This document shows positions 1-11,349 of a DNA stretch of 64,000 nt, one piece after another. A program made the translations under genes and the position numbers. This stretch comes from Taudactylus pleione (Eukaryota > Chordata > Amphibia > Anura > Myobatrachidae). The stretch is from contig JAUIMM010000088.1 of the NCBI GenBank assembly GCA_031769625.1, positions 7,021,501 to 7,085,500 of the forward strand, written 5' to 3'. Positions within the stretch are counted from its first letter, which is position 1; each line of letters starts with the position of its first letter. Below the pieces are notes generated by a model. The model was not told where the DNA came from. It ran no database searches and saw only the letters and a list, made by a program, of their open reading frames with translations.

Positions 1-193
1 GACGTTTCTGCCTCCATCTCTGAAATCTTACTGGTGTACTATTTAACCCCATTACGTCCAGGATAATAGTCACTGTCTGCTCACTGTCTGACAACACAGC
101 AATGTCTCTTGATTTGTGTGCATGCTTTTTATGTATATTTATGATTTTGATCGTTGATATATATATTTTTGTATATATTGTTTCAATGTAAGC
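1..193. other. Unassigned AT-rich sequence
   Basis: No gene or recognisable repeat boundary seen before the duplicated block that starts at 194. Confidence 0.4.
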
Positions 194-726
194 ATGCTTT
201 GTATTGAATATGTCTATGTTATATGTATGTTATTTGTGAAATTTAGATTCTGGATACTCAGAAACACCCCCTGCCTGTGCCACTGTCCTATACTAGTACT
301 ACCTTGTTTTTTTCTGTACGCTATAAAACCCTTAAATAAAAGATATAAAAAAGATTAGATGTTTACTCTTTGTTTATAATATTAATATGGTATTATTTTT
401 ACAGGGTTAAAAGGGTAAACATCAGTTTAACATTCTCTATTCATACTCCTGAGATATATACCGAAACACAGTATTTAGAATTAGAGTGAAGAACAAAAGT
501 GCAATACGCCTTTAACAGTTGACTAATAAATGTTATCAACCAAGAGAGTATTGGCTGGGTGAAGCAGGGAGCCCACATTAAAGGCTGTAATGTGCAGTTT
601 CAGTTCTTGGCTACATCTGTCATTACCAAGATGATGATTATTCTCTTTCTTTTCATCTAAATGGCTCTGTAGTACTCTGTTGCAGGAAATCCATTTTTAT
701 AAAGAGCTCTTGAAATTCAGGCCACT
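194..726 (+). repeat. Segmental duplication block A, copy 1
   Basis: This 533-bp block matches 5674-6206 at a constant offset of 5480 bp. I saw one base difference (gattagatg here, gatgagatg in the other copy). The block ends in gccact at 721-726; beyond that the copies diverge. Near-identity means a recent duplication. It contains no open gene that I recognise. Confidence 0.9.
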
Positions 727-947
727 AAGGCTGTAATATTATAGAATAGGATATGGCAAGACTTTCCAAAATGCCTTCTTCTATAATAACATTTATGTGC
801 AAATAAATTTATGTTAAACAGACAAAAGACCGGTCCGATACCAGTGACCCTCGCCATGCAACGTTATGTTTAATCTACGACTTTATCCTCATTCCTTTGC
901 AACAAAAACACTAATCTTAAGTACCTAGTATACTGTTTGCAAACTAA

Positions 948-1126
948 GATGCTTTCTGTATTATATGGCGGGCACTTCAACACTCTGAATTATATGGCAA
1001 TCACTGCGATGCTTTCTGCATTATAAGATGGGCACTGATGGTCTCTGTATTATATGGCAGCTACTTCGATGCTCTCTGCATTATATAGCGATCACTGCAA
1101 CACTCTCTGCATTATATTGTCACTGC
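948..1126 (+). repeat. Degenerate ~30-bp tandem repeat
   Basis: About six imperfect units built on the words gatgctctctgcattatat and gcgatcactgc follow one another. The short reading frames over this stretch are repeat-derived. Confidence 0.6.
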
Positions 1127-3996
1127 ATTGCCTTCGATGCACATAGAAAGTCCCTGATTTTCAGTGTGTGTGTGTGTGGGGGGGGGGGGCAATTTTTATT
1201 CTTATTGGGGGGTGTCTGGCTCTCAAATTTTTGCAAACACAATGACTTGTACCCGGGATCCCGTACCCAACCCCTTGCACCACCAACACCTGCACCTGTT
1301 TTCACACTGATTTCAGATCCACTTCTGTGGGTCCCCCTTGTTACATATTCTGAAAGCAGAGCCAACAGTTAGCCTGGGAAAAGATAATGAGAGCCAGAGA
1401 GAGAAGGTTCATAATTGTCAGAGCATTCACTTCCACAGCACATGGTGACAGGAAACTATATTTCTAGAACAGGAGAAATAGTTATGGGGATGGAAGAGAC
1501 TAGAAGGGACTAGAAGGCACTAGAAAGTAATATAAGAATATAAGGGTGGTCAGATCAATACCAATAATCACAAACCAAACACAGAGCAGCCAAAGAAGCA
1601 ATCAAGCACAGTAACTCACTGACCAGACAAAGATGGAGGCGCCCCCAGATGCATTAATTCTACAAACCTATAAAGGCAAACTTTTTTCATCCTTTGAAAA
1701 CAGATATTACATCAGTCATCTAAAAAATGGATAGAGTCGGGGCTGAAATATCTATCAAGTTGTGCAGGTGGTCACCTAGGCCTGTTGGGTTCTAAGGAGC
1801 TCTATTTGCTTTCCATTGCAGGCCATTTAAATGTGTTTGGCATCTGATTGGCCATTGAAAGGAATTAGGCAGTACTGTAGGTCAGGGGGCTAAACTGACA
1901 GGGCATCTTGTCCTGGAGTGAATTCTATGTAGTGCTCAGTGTGTACCAGGTGTGTGATATCCAGTGATGCAAGTAAATAATTTTTTCAGAGGTACTCTGA
2001 GCTAGAGACGAGCGGTTCAGTTTTGGCTCAGTTAAGTTCAGATCTGAAAACAAAATCGTATTGGCTATCCGGCTATCACATGCTTTGCATAGCCAACAAG
2101 ATAAATCCGAACTTGCACTAATTTGGCGGAAAGAACCGAGTAAAACTGATCCGCTCATCTCTACTCTAAGCTCGCACACGCATAATGGGCAGGGCCATAC
2201 ATCATGAGAGGCATGGCCTTGCATCACAGGGCATGTCTGCTCAACATGCTCCCATTTCTTGGCACTCTGGGCACGTCCAACCTTCTGGGCTGCCCCAATC
2301 ACCTATATGAACCGGCTTGCCGCCGAGCAATCTGCAGCGCAACTAATTGCTGCGGTATGTTGGTAGTGGTAGCTACCAATTTCTTAATGGTATGCTGTAC
2401 CGGCCAGTACCACCCTACTTGCACCACTGGTGATATCAGTATGACCCGTGTACAGGATCGCACATACTTTTTTAAACTAAACTCTGAATAAAGTGAGCCC
2501 AGGGATAAATATTTGACAGGCATCCATCATTCTTATGGGCTTCTCTGTCTGTATATTGTGGTCAGAGTGTATCAAGTGTATGATATCAATGTGACCTTTG
2601 TATAGTGTCGTCTTAATCCAGCTCAGTAAGCAAGGCCTGATTCAGAAATGGTTGATAATGCAGCCACGCAAATGCTAGTCTCAGCCAGGAGCGTCTCCAA
2701 GGGTGGGCCTACGGCACAGTCCAAACTTCAAATAGGGGAGCCACTTCAACTGCCAGTGAGTCCCAGCCATCTATGTTTGGCAGTGTTTGAAATGGCAGTT
2801 GGTGTGGCTCCCCTATTTGAATTTTGGACTGTGCTGCAGCTCCACCTCTGGAGCCACCACTGGTCTCAGCCTTCCTTTTGTGCTGGACGGTGCGATGGAG
2901 GATACTATAGGTGAGACACCCACTTTCAGGCTGTGCGGTCTGTGCATTTGCTATGGAGTTTATAAATACTCCAACATTGACGCAATGTCGGTGGTGGTAG
3001 CCTAGGATCTACTCAAACTACTCTTCTCTAATCCAACAAAACATGGCCTCTAAAGCAGTGGATTTGCCATTAGAATGCAGCAGCGTCCCCAGACATGCCC
3101 ATGATACTCCCATAACATGACCCTGAAACAGCCGCTTTTTGTGATCACATTAGGTCACCTCCCAGTCTTCACCTTGAAACACCCAGGGATCGCAAACCCT
3201 TTCTCAAGTGTTAGCAATGCCGTATGCAATATTGGATGCCATCAGTTAAGGTTTCTCGGACCTTTTGCACATCGGCAGTAGCAAAAAAAAATCGCTAAGC
3301 GAATAAGCACCACAGTCTTTGAACGGTCAGCATGCTTAATTCTATCACACTGACCATTTATGTATAACACCCGACCCCTTCAGAGTGTGTGATTTTACTC
3401 AGGGGACCTGGGTGAATTGGAATCACTAGGGGGCGTGTGGTAAAGCTGTTACAGTAGGTGACTATTAAAGACCATTAATTTCAAGAAGGCGCGTTAGATA
3501 TGACCTACAGTAATTATTATGTATAAAAATGTATATGAGGTCAAAACAGAGAGTTGTATAATAAACTTTATGTAGAAGCTGCTTTGGAGTGGGTTTGTGG
3601 TTGTGCCCATTGGTGACCTGGGAGAGTGATATTCGCCATGGTGGAGTGGCCAGGCTATATAGCAGTTGGGAACAGTTATTACCAGGGACAGTTAGAAATA
3701 AGGAGCCATATCAAAGCTGGGAAGCAGGGAGGGAGCTCCTGCACTCCCCTGGCGAGGGAAAAGGGCGCGGCCTTGGTGGGAGCCACAATGCCCTTCTAAT
3801 GCCCACGAGAGAGATAGAGGAAGAGAGAGCCATGAAAGACTCTTTAGTGGGAGGGGAGAGAGAGAGAGAGAGAGAGAGACTCCCAGAGAGAGATGTAAAA
3901 GTGCCAGAGGATGAGCCATCAGCAGCCATTAAAAGGGGTGGGCTACAGAAAAGACTGTGTGGGTGTAAGCCTAGGTGTATGAGGATGCTACACTAA
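1127..3996. other. No gene recognised; simple repeats
   Basis: I see no supported gene here. There is a GT/G-run near 1166-1189 and a GA run near 3858-3880. A ggcctgattcag word near 2634 resembles the end of the Harbinger-related MITEs found elsewhere, but I could not find its partner end. Confidence 0.4.
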
Positions 3997-5474
3997 GGGG
4001 TCAATCCAATTAGGTGCGAATTACAAGTTGCGAGTTGCTATTTTCTCTTCGAATTCACACAGCAAATTAGTTTTGCAATCCAATTAGCAACTCGCACTGA
4101 ACCAGTCAAACTGAGGCCCTGATTCAGAGCCGGACGCTCTGACAGAGTGCTCGCTCTGAATCAGGGCCGTCCCTCTGTATTTTTTGAGCGGCCTCCTGGC
4201 CGCTCGCATAGCTGTGGGTGACCACCCACAGCTATAGCGAGCGGCCAAAAAGATGGTCGCGATGGTCAAGACCATCGTGACCATCGGGCTTGCGACGAGA
4301 CCCTTGTGGTAGGGTCTCGTCTGCCACAAGCCCTGGAGTGCTTTCGGCTCTATCAGAGCCGAGAGAATTCCCACTGACATCACTTGTGATGTCAGTGGGG
4401 CCAGCCCCAGACAGTAGGCATTCCCAAGGGAACGCCTCCGTCTGGCCAGCCACGCCCACCAAAGGAGGCGTGCTGTCACTCACCATCGACAGCACGCCCC
4501 CTTTGTAGCGAGACCTGGAGTGACGGCTTGGCAGTCGCTATCCGGGTCTCGCGCATGCACATGATGGAGCCGGCTCCCTCATGCGCACTGGGCCAACATC
4601 GACCCGCTTGCGAGCACTCAGCACTCGCGAGCGGGTCTGAATCTGGCCCTGAATTCACATTTCTCCATTTGCACCTCCCTGAGGGTGAGAGATGGAAAGT
4701 AAAATTCTTATTTTAAGGTTAAAATGTTGGGACACTGTGCTGATCCCCTGGGACACCCCCTTAATGGCTAATTCGGATATTGGAAGTTTCCAAGTAGCTT
4801 AATTAGTCCAATAATTAGTAAAAATTGAGAGAAAAAGAAACTTCCTTTTCGTCTTAATTGAAATACCATATTGTGATTTCCTTTTCCTTACCAGTGCTTA
4901 GGTTCCTCCCCTGTTCCCCTTACTTATTATTAGTCAAATAATTACATGTCATTTTTGGGGGGTAAAAAAATTGTCCTCAAATTAACCCAAAAATCAACTT
5001 TTCCATTAGTTTATAATATTTTTTTAATTGAAATATGATTGTTTTTTTTATACTTTTTTTACAATTTTTCAAGATGCCCTCAAAGTACCCGAAAATCTAA
5101 TTTTTTCCTTCTTTTTTTTGCATTTTTTGTTTAATTCATTGGAGATCAAACGAAAAAAAAGTTAGCTTTTTATAATTTTTGGCTTTTTTTTATAAAAACC
5201 ACAAATCAGCCATTTGACACCATTTAAAAACCTACAGTACCTTCCTAATGCCCACAAACAGCCTTCTATACAACGAAATGATCAATTTTGGGAGGTCCAG
5301 GATGGTCTCCCCACTTTTTCATGCACTTTTATCACATTTGGCAGTCAATTCGCAAACCTCCATTGCGAGTACTGCAAATAGGCATTTTTAATTGGATTAG
5401 AGAATTCTCCAGAGTTGCATTTGTGCAAAGTCTCCGAGTTTCAAGAAACAAACTCGCTACTCGCAATTCACCCC
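3997..5474. mobile_element. Harbinger-type non-autonomous element with nested MITE
   Basis: The left end starts GGGGTCAATCC and the right end, read in reverse, starts GGGGTGAATTGCGAG. Both sides have TAA (994-996 and 475-477 of the same thousands, i.e. 5475-5477), a 3-bp target duplication typical of PIF/Harbinger. The interior is AT-rich and non-coding, and it carries another MITE at 4115-4649. The boundaries rest on the TAA duplication and short inverted ends, so they are likely but not proven. Confidence 0.55.
4115..4649. mobile_element. Serial-hairpin MITE with Harbinger TIR (copy 1)
   Basis: The ends are GGCCCTGATTCAGAG and, reversed, GGGCCAGATTCAGACCC, flanked by TGA on both sides. The interior is a run of palindromes. 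One is a 14-bp perfect stem at 4370-4383 and 4386-4399 with a 2-base loop; another is a 10-bp stem centred near 4221. A second member lies in opposite orientation at 45197-45726. The terminal repeat matches the ends of the two large Harbinger elements, so it is probably mobilised by their transposase (inference). Confidence 0.8.
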
Positions 5475-5525
5475 TAAGTTTTGTCTGTACAGTGCAATTC
5501 CATCTAAAAAAGATGGGATGTAAAG
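5308..5525 (+). repeat. Duplicated block B, copy 1
   Basis: The sequence from the cactttttcatgc word through gatgggatgtaaagag recurs at about 6203-6415. The main difference is a short deletion next to caaacctcca. It overlaps the right end of the 3997-5474 element. Confidence 0.85.
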
Positions 5526-5673
5526 AGAGACAGACCAGCAGAAGAGATACTATTATTTTGTCCGCTGAGAGGCAGACAGAGGCAGAATGTGACAGGACCC
5601 CCTGTGAAGAGGACACGTACAGGTATGCAGTCGGGACAGCTGGCTTCCCAAATGCTTAATCCCGTCGAGGGTT

Positions 5674-6206
5674 ATGCTTTGTATTGAATATGTCTATGTT
5701 ATATGTATGTTATTTGTGAAATTTAGATTCTGGATACTCAGAAACACCCCCTGCCTGTGCCACTGTCCTATACTAGTACTACCTTGTTTTTTTCTGTACG
5801 CTATAAAACCCTTAAATAAAAGATATAAAAAAGATGAGATGTTTACTCTTTGTTTATAATATTAATATGGTATTATTTTTACAGGGTTAAAAGGGTAAAC
5901 ATCAGTTTAACATTCTCTATTCATACTCCTGAGATATATACCGAAACACAGTATTTAGAATTAGAGTGAAGAACAAAAGTGCAATACGCCTTTAACAGTT
6001 GACTAATAAATGTTATCAACCAAGAGAGTATTGGCTGGGTGAAGCAGGGAGCCCACATTAAAGGCTGTAATGTGCAGTTTCAGTTCTTGGCTACATCTGT
6101 CATTACCAAGATGATGATTATTCTCTTTCTTTTCATCTAAATGGCTCTGTAGTACTCTGTTGCAGGAAATCCATTTTTATAAAGAGCTCTTGAAATTCAG
6201 GCCACT
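5674..6206 (+). repeat. Segmental duplication block A, copy 2
   Basis: Near-identical copy of 194-726. It runs straight into block B copy 2, sharing only a few bases (ccact) at the junction. That points to microhomology-mediated joining or template switching. Confidence 0.9.
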
Positions 6207-6415
6207 TTTTCATGCACTTTTATCACATTTGGCAGTCAATTCGCAAACCTCCACTGCAAATAGGCATTTTTAATTGGATTAGAGAATTCTCCAGAGTTGC
6301 ATTTGTGCAAAGTCTCCGAGTTTTAAGAAATAAACTCGCTACTCGCAATTCACCCCTAAGTTTTGTCTGTACAGTGCAATTCCATCTAAAAAAGATGGGA
6401 TGTAAAGAGGCGCCC
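6203..6415 (+). repeat. Duplicated block B, copy 2
   Basis: Second copy of 5308-5525, placed directly after the second copy of block A. It ends in the same gatgggatgtaaagag word, then passes into the GC-rich repeat at 6410. Confidence 0.85.
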
Positions 6416-6808
6416 GGCATCCCGATTGAAGGGACACCAGGCACCAAGCGTGGACAGCCACGGGGGTGAGAGGGTTAGGTTTAGGGTTCCCAGGGGGAAC
6501 TTAGGGTTAGGCACCCCCCTGTTAGGTTAGGTTTAGGGTAGTGGAAAGGGGGTTAGCGTTAGGCACCCCCGGGGGGGACTTAGGGTTAGGCACCCCCCCG
6601 GAGGACTTAGGTTTAGGTGGCAGGGAAGGGGGGTTTGGTTTAGGTACTTAGAGGGGGGATTAGGGTTAGGCACTGGGGGCAAAGGTTAGGGTTAGGCACC
6701 CCTAAGGGAGGGTTAGGGGGCAGAATTAGGTTAGAGAATACTTACCTTGGATGATCTGGATTTCCTCCTCTGCCGGGATGCCGCTGTCGGGATTCCAACC
6801 GCCGGGCA
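6410..6808. repeat. MITE-like repeat with TTAGGG-like core
   Basis: The ends carry inverted cccggcatcccg / cgggatgccg words. Between about 6464 and 6735 there are many ttagggtta and ggttaggtttaggg runs broken by gcacccccc. The telomere-like words are interspersed, not a clean array, so I read this as a dispersed repeat with a telomere-like interior and not as a former telomere. Confidence 0.6.
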
Positions 6809-7878
6809 TGGGTCCAGCAGTAAATCATACCGATTCCCATGTATATAGTTATTTACACTTTGCTGGAGTGGAAGTATAGGATGTAAATAAAATTGAAATG
6901 CTTAAAATGTATGGTCTGGTGTCCTACTTATTCAAACAACTCATTGTGCTGCCCCCATTTATCACATAACCTGTACCAACACCTGTGTCTCCACTTGTGC
7001 CATTGTTATTAAATTTGTATGCGCAGAGACCCCTTACACACTTAGCACCCACACAGATGAGCTAGCCTGGGCAGAGAAGAGGAGTACTGCTTACAGTACA
7101 CAGGCAACTCACAGCACATGCACAGTGACAGCTGGTTACATATATAGAGGGATAACGAGTGGTTTAATAACAATGAATCTGCCACGTAGTAATTCAGTAA
7201 TAGTAAGGGTCCCGGTTCTAAGTAGGCTGCAGATGCTGTTGCGGATGTATCTTTTGCTGTCTCTGATTTTCTTTACATTGCGACGCCTGCATGCAGCAAC
7301 GCAAGTCCGTCTTGGTGTGTCTTTAGATGGACCATCGAACGCACCATCGAAACCTGCACCAGTCCTGTGGCTGGTGCAGATTCTCTGTCTCAACATGGGG
7401 TCCTGTGTGAGCAGATGTGCACCTTTAGACGCAGCCACTGCCAGCGACATGCCCGTGCCTTCCTAGCCATCCCACTGATACTTCCCAGGAATACCCACTA
7501 AAGATCACTCTCCCCGCATCCAAATTCATTCTGTGCCTCCAAGCGCTAACCATCGGGTCACATGCTCAGTGCGACTCGGACACATGCTTTGTACTTACAA
7601 CATCGGCCAACTGCGGGCATATCTGCATTGCTTGCGGCTAGCATCAAACTCAGTATCAGGTCCCAAAGGAGTTTTGTGTTTGAAAATGATTGCTACTAAT
7701 CTAGAGATGTATTGGCATGACAGTGAATTTACAATGTATAACAATGTAAACTTTAGCTGCACGTTTTTGGGAAGACACAAATTAAATACATAAATGCAAC
7801 ATATTTTCTTGCACAATGCTGTCAAGTTTTTAATAGGCTTCCAAACAATTTACAACTGCATTAAAATACAACAAAAAT

Positions 7879-7933
<55 letters not shown>

Positions 7934-8359
7934 TGTACATGTAACTCTCTTCTTTTTCTCAAGGCAAAAAGATAATTAATAGTCTTGGAAGCAGCACTAT
8001 CAATAATATGTACATTTTCTTAGGGCTGGGATTAAAACGCATTGCTAGGAATAAAATGCACAACCCACATTTGCCTAAAGTGCCTAAAGCTAAAACTGTT
8101 TTGCTCAGTAGGTATTTCACAATTCTATTACCAGGAACATTGGCATTAGAGGCTCCTATAGACGGGATAAAGGACTCGAGCTTACTAAGGAGACGTGGTC
8201 ACACCCTCCAAGTTCTTGCAGCCATGCCTCGTCCATTGACGATTATTCACAATAGGTGTAACCACACACCCCTAAGTAAAGGGGCCAAACATTTATTTTT
8301 TTGTCTCCCTGATAGGCATCATCAATGACCCAGTGCAGCTGTAATGCCCAAAACATAAA
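6809..8359. other. No gene recognised
   Basis: Mixed-composition DNA with no supported gene. It includes the TAA microsatellite annotated separately. Confidence 0.4.
7870..7932 (+). repeat. (TAA)n microsatellite
   Basis: About 20 uninterrupted taa units. Confidence 0.95.
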
Positions 8360-8971
8360 GGGGCCTATTAATCATCACTTAATTTTTATAAAAGCAGATG
8401 AAAATTAACATTTTCACCTGCAATTGTAAAAATTTATTTATCGGGCCATTCATCAAGAAGGTAAAGCAGGAGTTCTCACAGATATCTCCTGCTTACTTTC
8501 CTCTGGCAGAATGGCGCGCTGTCCCCATACACTAGTATGGGGACAGAATTCATCAAACTCCGAAAATACAGTATTTTTGGAGCTTGATTGCTGGAGCGTT
8601 CGCCATCTGCAGATGGCGAGTGCTCCTGCTACCAACTCCTTCCCTATAGGAAGGAGTCCCGGGTTGCGAAGAGGGATCCTTTAGGATCCCTCCGCCCCAG
8701 TCTGGCTCTTTCTGCCGGACGTCGAGACTCCTGCACGCATGCGTAACCGGTAGGTCACGCATGCAGACTACTGTCACTGCTCTGAAAGGAGCAGTGAAAA
8801 GATTCACTGATCCGAATGGAGCAGTGAAGCCGCTCGCAGGGACAGATGATTTTCGGATCAGCTGTCTCCATGCTGGAGAAATGACGAATTGCTCCGGCGT
8901 CCGCAGCGAGTTAGAATGTTAATTATTGGGGTTTGTTCGGACCCCAATAATTAACATCATGAATAGACCCC
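8360..8971. mobile_element. Serial-hairpin MITE, GGGG ends, AAA target duplication
   Basis: The left end is GGGGCCTATTAATCATC and the reversed right end is GGGGTCTATTCATGATG, flanked by AAA on both sides. The interior holds successive hairpins. Examples are a 12-bp perfect stem at 519-530 / 535-546 within the 8 kb block (8519-8530 and 8535-8546) and ctccttcc / ggaaggag near 8636-8655. No coding capacity. Confidence 0.7.
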
Positions 8972-9804
8972 AAAGAGTTCAGTGGCTGCTACTTGCAACT
9001 AATTTTATTAGCAGCAGTGTTGGAATACTGGCTGAGACTGAATCACACTGGCTAATCTTAATAAATGTGTGGTAGCAGACCAGCAAACTAATATCTCAGA
9101 TACAGCAGCAGCATATGTAAGAACTGACAGAATGCTAGTCCAGGGCTGATTACTGATGATACTGTCTATTTTGGGGCTCATAAGTGTCTTCTATACATTT
9201 TTTGTTTACTCCAAACCTAGGTAAATAGGTCCAATACTACTGTAGTACAAAAATCGAACACTATATAGAAATAAAAAAAGTAGTCATTATTATATATATT
9301 TTACAGCATTCAGTAGAAAAACAATAGTTATACTGTATTATTCTTTTGATATATAAAGTGTTGAAAGTTACAGACTTATATGATCTTCCATCGTATGTGA
9401 GCCAAACCTGAAACTGAAGTCCAAAACAATTAATCTTGTTTACAACACTCTATAGTCTGTTTCCAGATTGCTGCAGGGGCCCCCTGTCCGCACCACAAGC
9501 AGCATTATTAACCTTGTTATTTGATAGTTTCTGTAACATAATAATTTATTACTCGGTTTCATAATGGTCACCTGACATTTCGCTTGGATAACCTTTACCT
9601 TTATCGCTTAAAGATTTTGTATAGAAATAACTGTAACAATTCAGAAGAACTGAAGTTAAAAGCGAAGAAGACTATGTGGACTTTTTGAAACTTTATTATT
9701 CATTTTAATAGTTTATTTTGACTATTATTACATTATATTCACTATATTGTACTTTTTATTATAAATGCTATTTACTATAAGATGAACATAGGAGATATCA
9801 GATA
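8972..9804. other. No gene recognised
   Basis: AT-rich sequence without a recognisable element up to the Tc1 transposon. Confidence 0.4.
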
Positions 9805-9937
9805 CAGTCAGGTGCATAAATATTGGGACATTGACAGAAGTTTCATATTTTGGCCTCTATTCACCACCACAATGTCTTTGAAATGAAACAAACAAGATGT
9901 GCTTTAACTGCAGACTTTCAGATTTAATTTGAGGGTA
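9805..9937 (+). repeat. Left terminal inverted repeat of Tc1 element
   Basis: Near-perfect reverse complement of 11217-11349. Confidence 0.9.
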
Positions 9938-10057
9938 TTCATGGACAGGTGTGGGCTATTCCCTCGTTATTTCATTATCAATTAAGCAGGTAAAAGGTCT
10001 GGAGTTGATTCTAGGTATGATTTTTGCATTTGGAATCAGTTGCTGTCGACTCTCAAT

Positions 10058-11095
10058 ATGAGATCCAAAGAGCTGTCACTATCAGTGAAGCAAGCCATCA
10101 TTAGGCTGAAAAATCAAAACAAACCCATCAGCGAGATAGCAAAAACATTAGGTGTGGCCAAATCAACTGTTTGGAACATTCTTAAAAAGAAAGAACGCAC
10201 CGGAGAGCTCAGCAACACCAAAAGACCTGGAAGACCACAGAAAACAACTGTGGTGGATGACAGAAGAATTATTTCCCTGGTGAAGAAAAACCCCTTCACA
10301 ACAGTTGGCCAAATCAAGAACACTCTCCAGGAGGTAGGTGTATATGTGTCAAAGTCAACAATCAAGAGAAGACTTCACAAGAGTGAATATAGAGGGTTCA
10401 CCACAAGATGTAAACCATTGGTGAGCCTCAAAAATAGGAAGACCAGATTAGAGTTTGCCAAACAACATCTAAAAAAGCCATTACAGTTCTGGAACAACAT
10501 CCTATGGACAGATAAGACAGAGATCAACTTGTACCAGAGTGATGGGAAGCGAAGAGTATGGAGAAGGAAAGGAACTGCTCATGATCCAAAACATACCACC
10601 TCATCAGTGAAGCATGGTGGTGGTAGTGTCATGGCATGGGCATATATGGCTGCCAATGGAACTGTTTCCCTTGTATTTATTAATAATGTGACTGCTGACA
10701 AAAGCAGCAGTATTAATTCTGAAGTGTTTCATGCAATATTATATGCTCATATTCAGTCAAATGCTTCAGAACTCATTGGACGGCGCTTCATACTGCAGAT
10801 GGACAATGACCCGAAGCATACTGCAAAAGCAACCAAAGAGTTTTTTAAGGCTAAAAAGTGGAATGTTATGCAATGGCCAAGTCAATCCCCTGACCTGAAT
10901 CCGATTGAGCATGCATTTCACTTGATGAAGACAAAACTGAAGGAAAAATTCCCCAAGAACAAGCAGGAACTGAAGACATTTGCAGTAGAGGCCTGGCAGA
11001 GCATCACCAGGGATGAAACCCAGCGTCTGGTGATGTCTATGCATTACAGACTTCAGGCTGTAATTGCCTGCAAAGGATTTGCAACAAAGTATTAA
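10058..11095 (+). CDS. Tc1-family transposase, apparently intact
   Basis: This encodes a 345-residue cut-and-paste transposase that acts in the nucleus on the element's inverted repeats. I chose the ATG at 10058 (MRSKELS, a usual Tc1 start); the frame is open six codons further up, to a TTG at 10040, but without an ATG. The N-terminal half has two helix-turn-helix units, roughly residues 8-52 and 65-108, separated by a GRPQKT AT-hook-like linker. The catalytic DD34E residues are present: D152 in WTDKTE, D249 in QMDNDPKHT and E284 in SPDLNPIEH, plus the glycine-rich KHGGGSVMAW segment. Length matches the family (about 340). No stop or frameshift is seen, so it may still be functional or only recently inactive. 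Confidence 0.95.
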   Translation: MRSKELSLSVKQAIIRLKNQNKPISEIAKTLGVAKSTVWNILKKKERTGELSNTKRPGRPQKTTVVDDRRIISLVKKNPFTTVGQIKNTLQEVGVYVSKSTIKRRLHKSEYRGFTTRCKPLVSLKNRKTRLEFAKQHLKKPLQFWNNILWTDKTEINLYQSDGKRRVWRRKGTAHDPKHTTSSVKHGGGSVMAWAYMAANGTVSLVFINNVTADKSSSINSEVFHAILYAHIQSNASELIGRRFILQMDNDPKHTAKATKEFFKAKKWNVMQWPSQSPDLNPIEHAFHLMKTKLKEKFPKNKQELKTFAVEAWQSITRDETQRLVMSMHYRLQAVIACKGFATKY

Positions 11096-11216
11096 AAAGT
11101 GAAAGTTAGATTTAGGATTGTTTAGTTTGTCCCATTACTTTTGGCCCCTTAAAAAGTGGGAGGCACATATAGAAACCGTTGTAATTCCTACACCGTTCAC
11201 CTGATTTGGATGTAAT

Positions 11217-11349
11217 TACCCTCAAATTAAATCTGAAAGTCTGCAGTTAAAGCACATCTTGTTTGTTTCATTTCAAAGCCATTGTGGTGGTGAATAGAGG
11301 CCAAAATATGAAAATTCTGTCAATGTCCCAATATTTATGCACCTGACTG
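11217..11349 (-). repeat. Right terminal inverted repeat of Tc1 element
   Basis: Reverse complement of 9805-9937 with few mismatches. Confidence 0.9.

Larger units (their letters stand above)
9805..11349 (+). mobile_element. Complete Tc1-family transposon (1545 bp)
   Basis: The element starts CAGTCAGGTGCATAAATATT and ends with its inverted copy, with TA on each side (9803-9804 and 11350-11351). The inverted repeats are strong for about 133 bp (9805-9937 and 11217-11349), with weaker similarity further in. One uninterrupted transposase gene lies between them. Size, TA target site and gene are all typical of an autonomous Tc1 element. Confidence 0.95.

Noticed and set aside
1028..1372. Short frames over the 1.0-1.4 kb region on both strands
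   Set aside because: They overlap a degenerate tandem repeat and a GT/G-run; no coding signature.
6464..6735. True interstitial telomere array
   Set aside because: The TTAGGG-like words are irregular, broken by C-runs, and enclosed by MITE-like ends.
10040..10057. Six extra codons at the start of the Tc1 transposase
   Set aside because: They begin with TTG, not ATG; the ATG at 10058 gives the usual family start.
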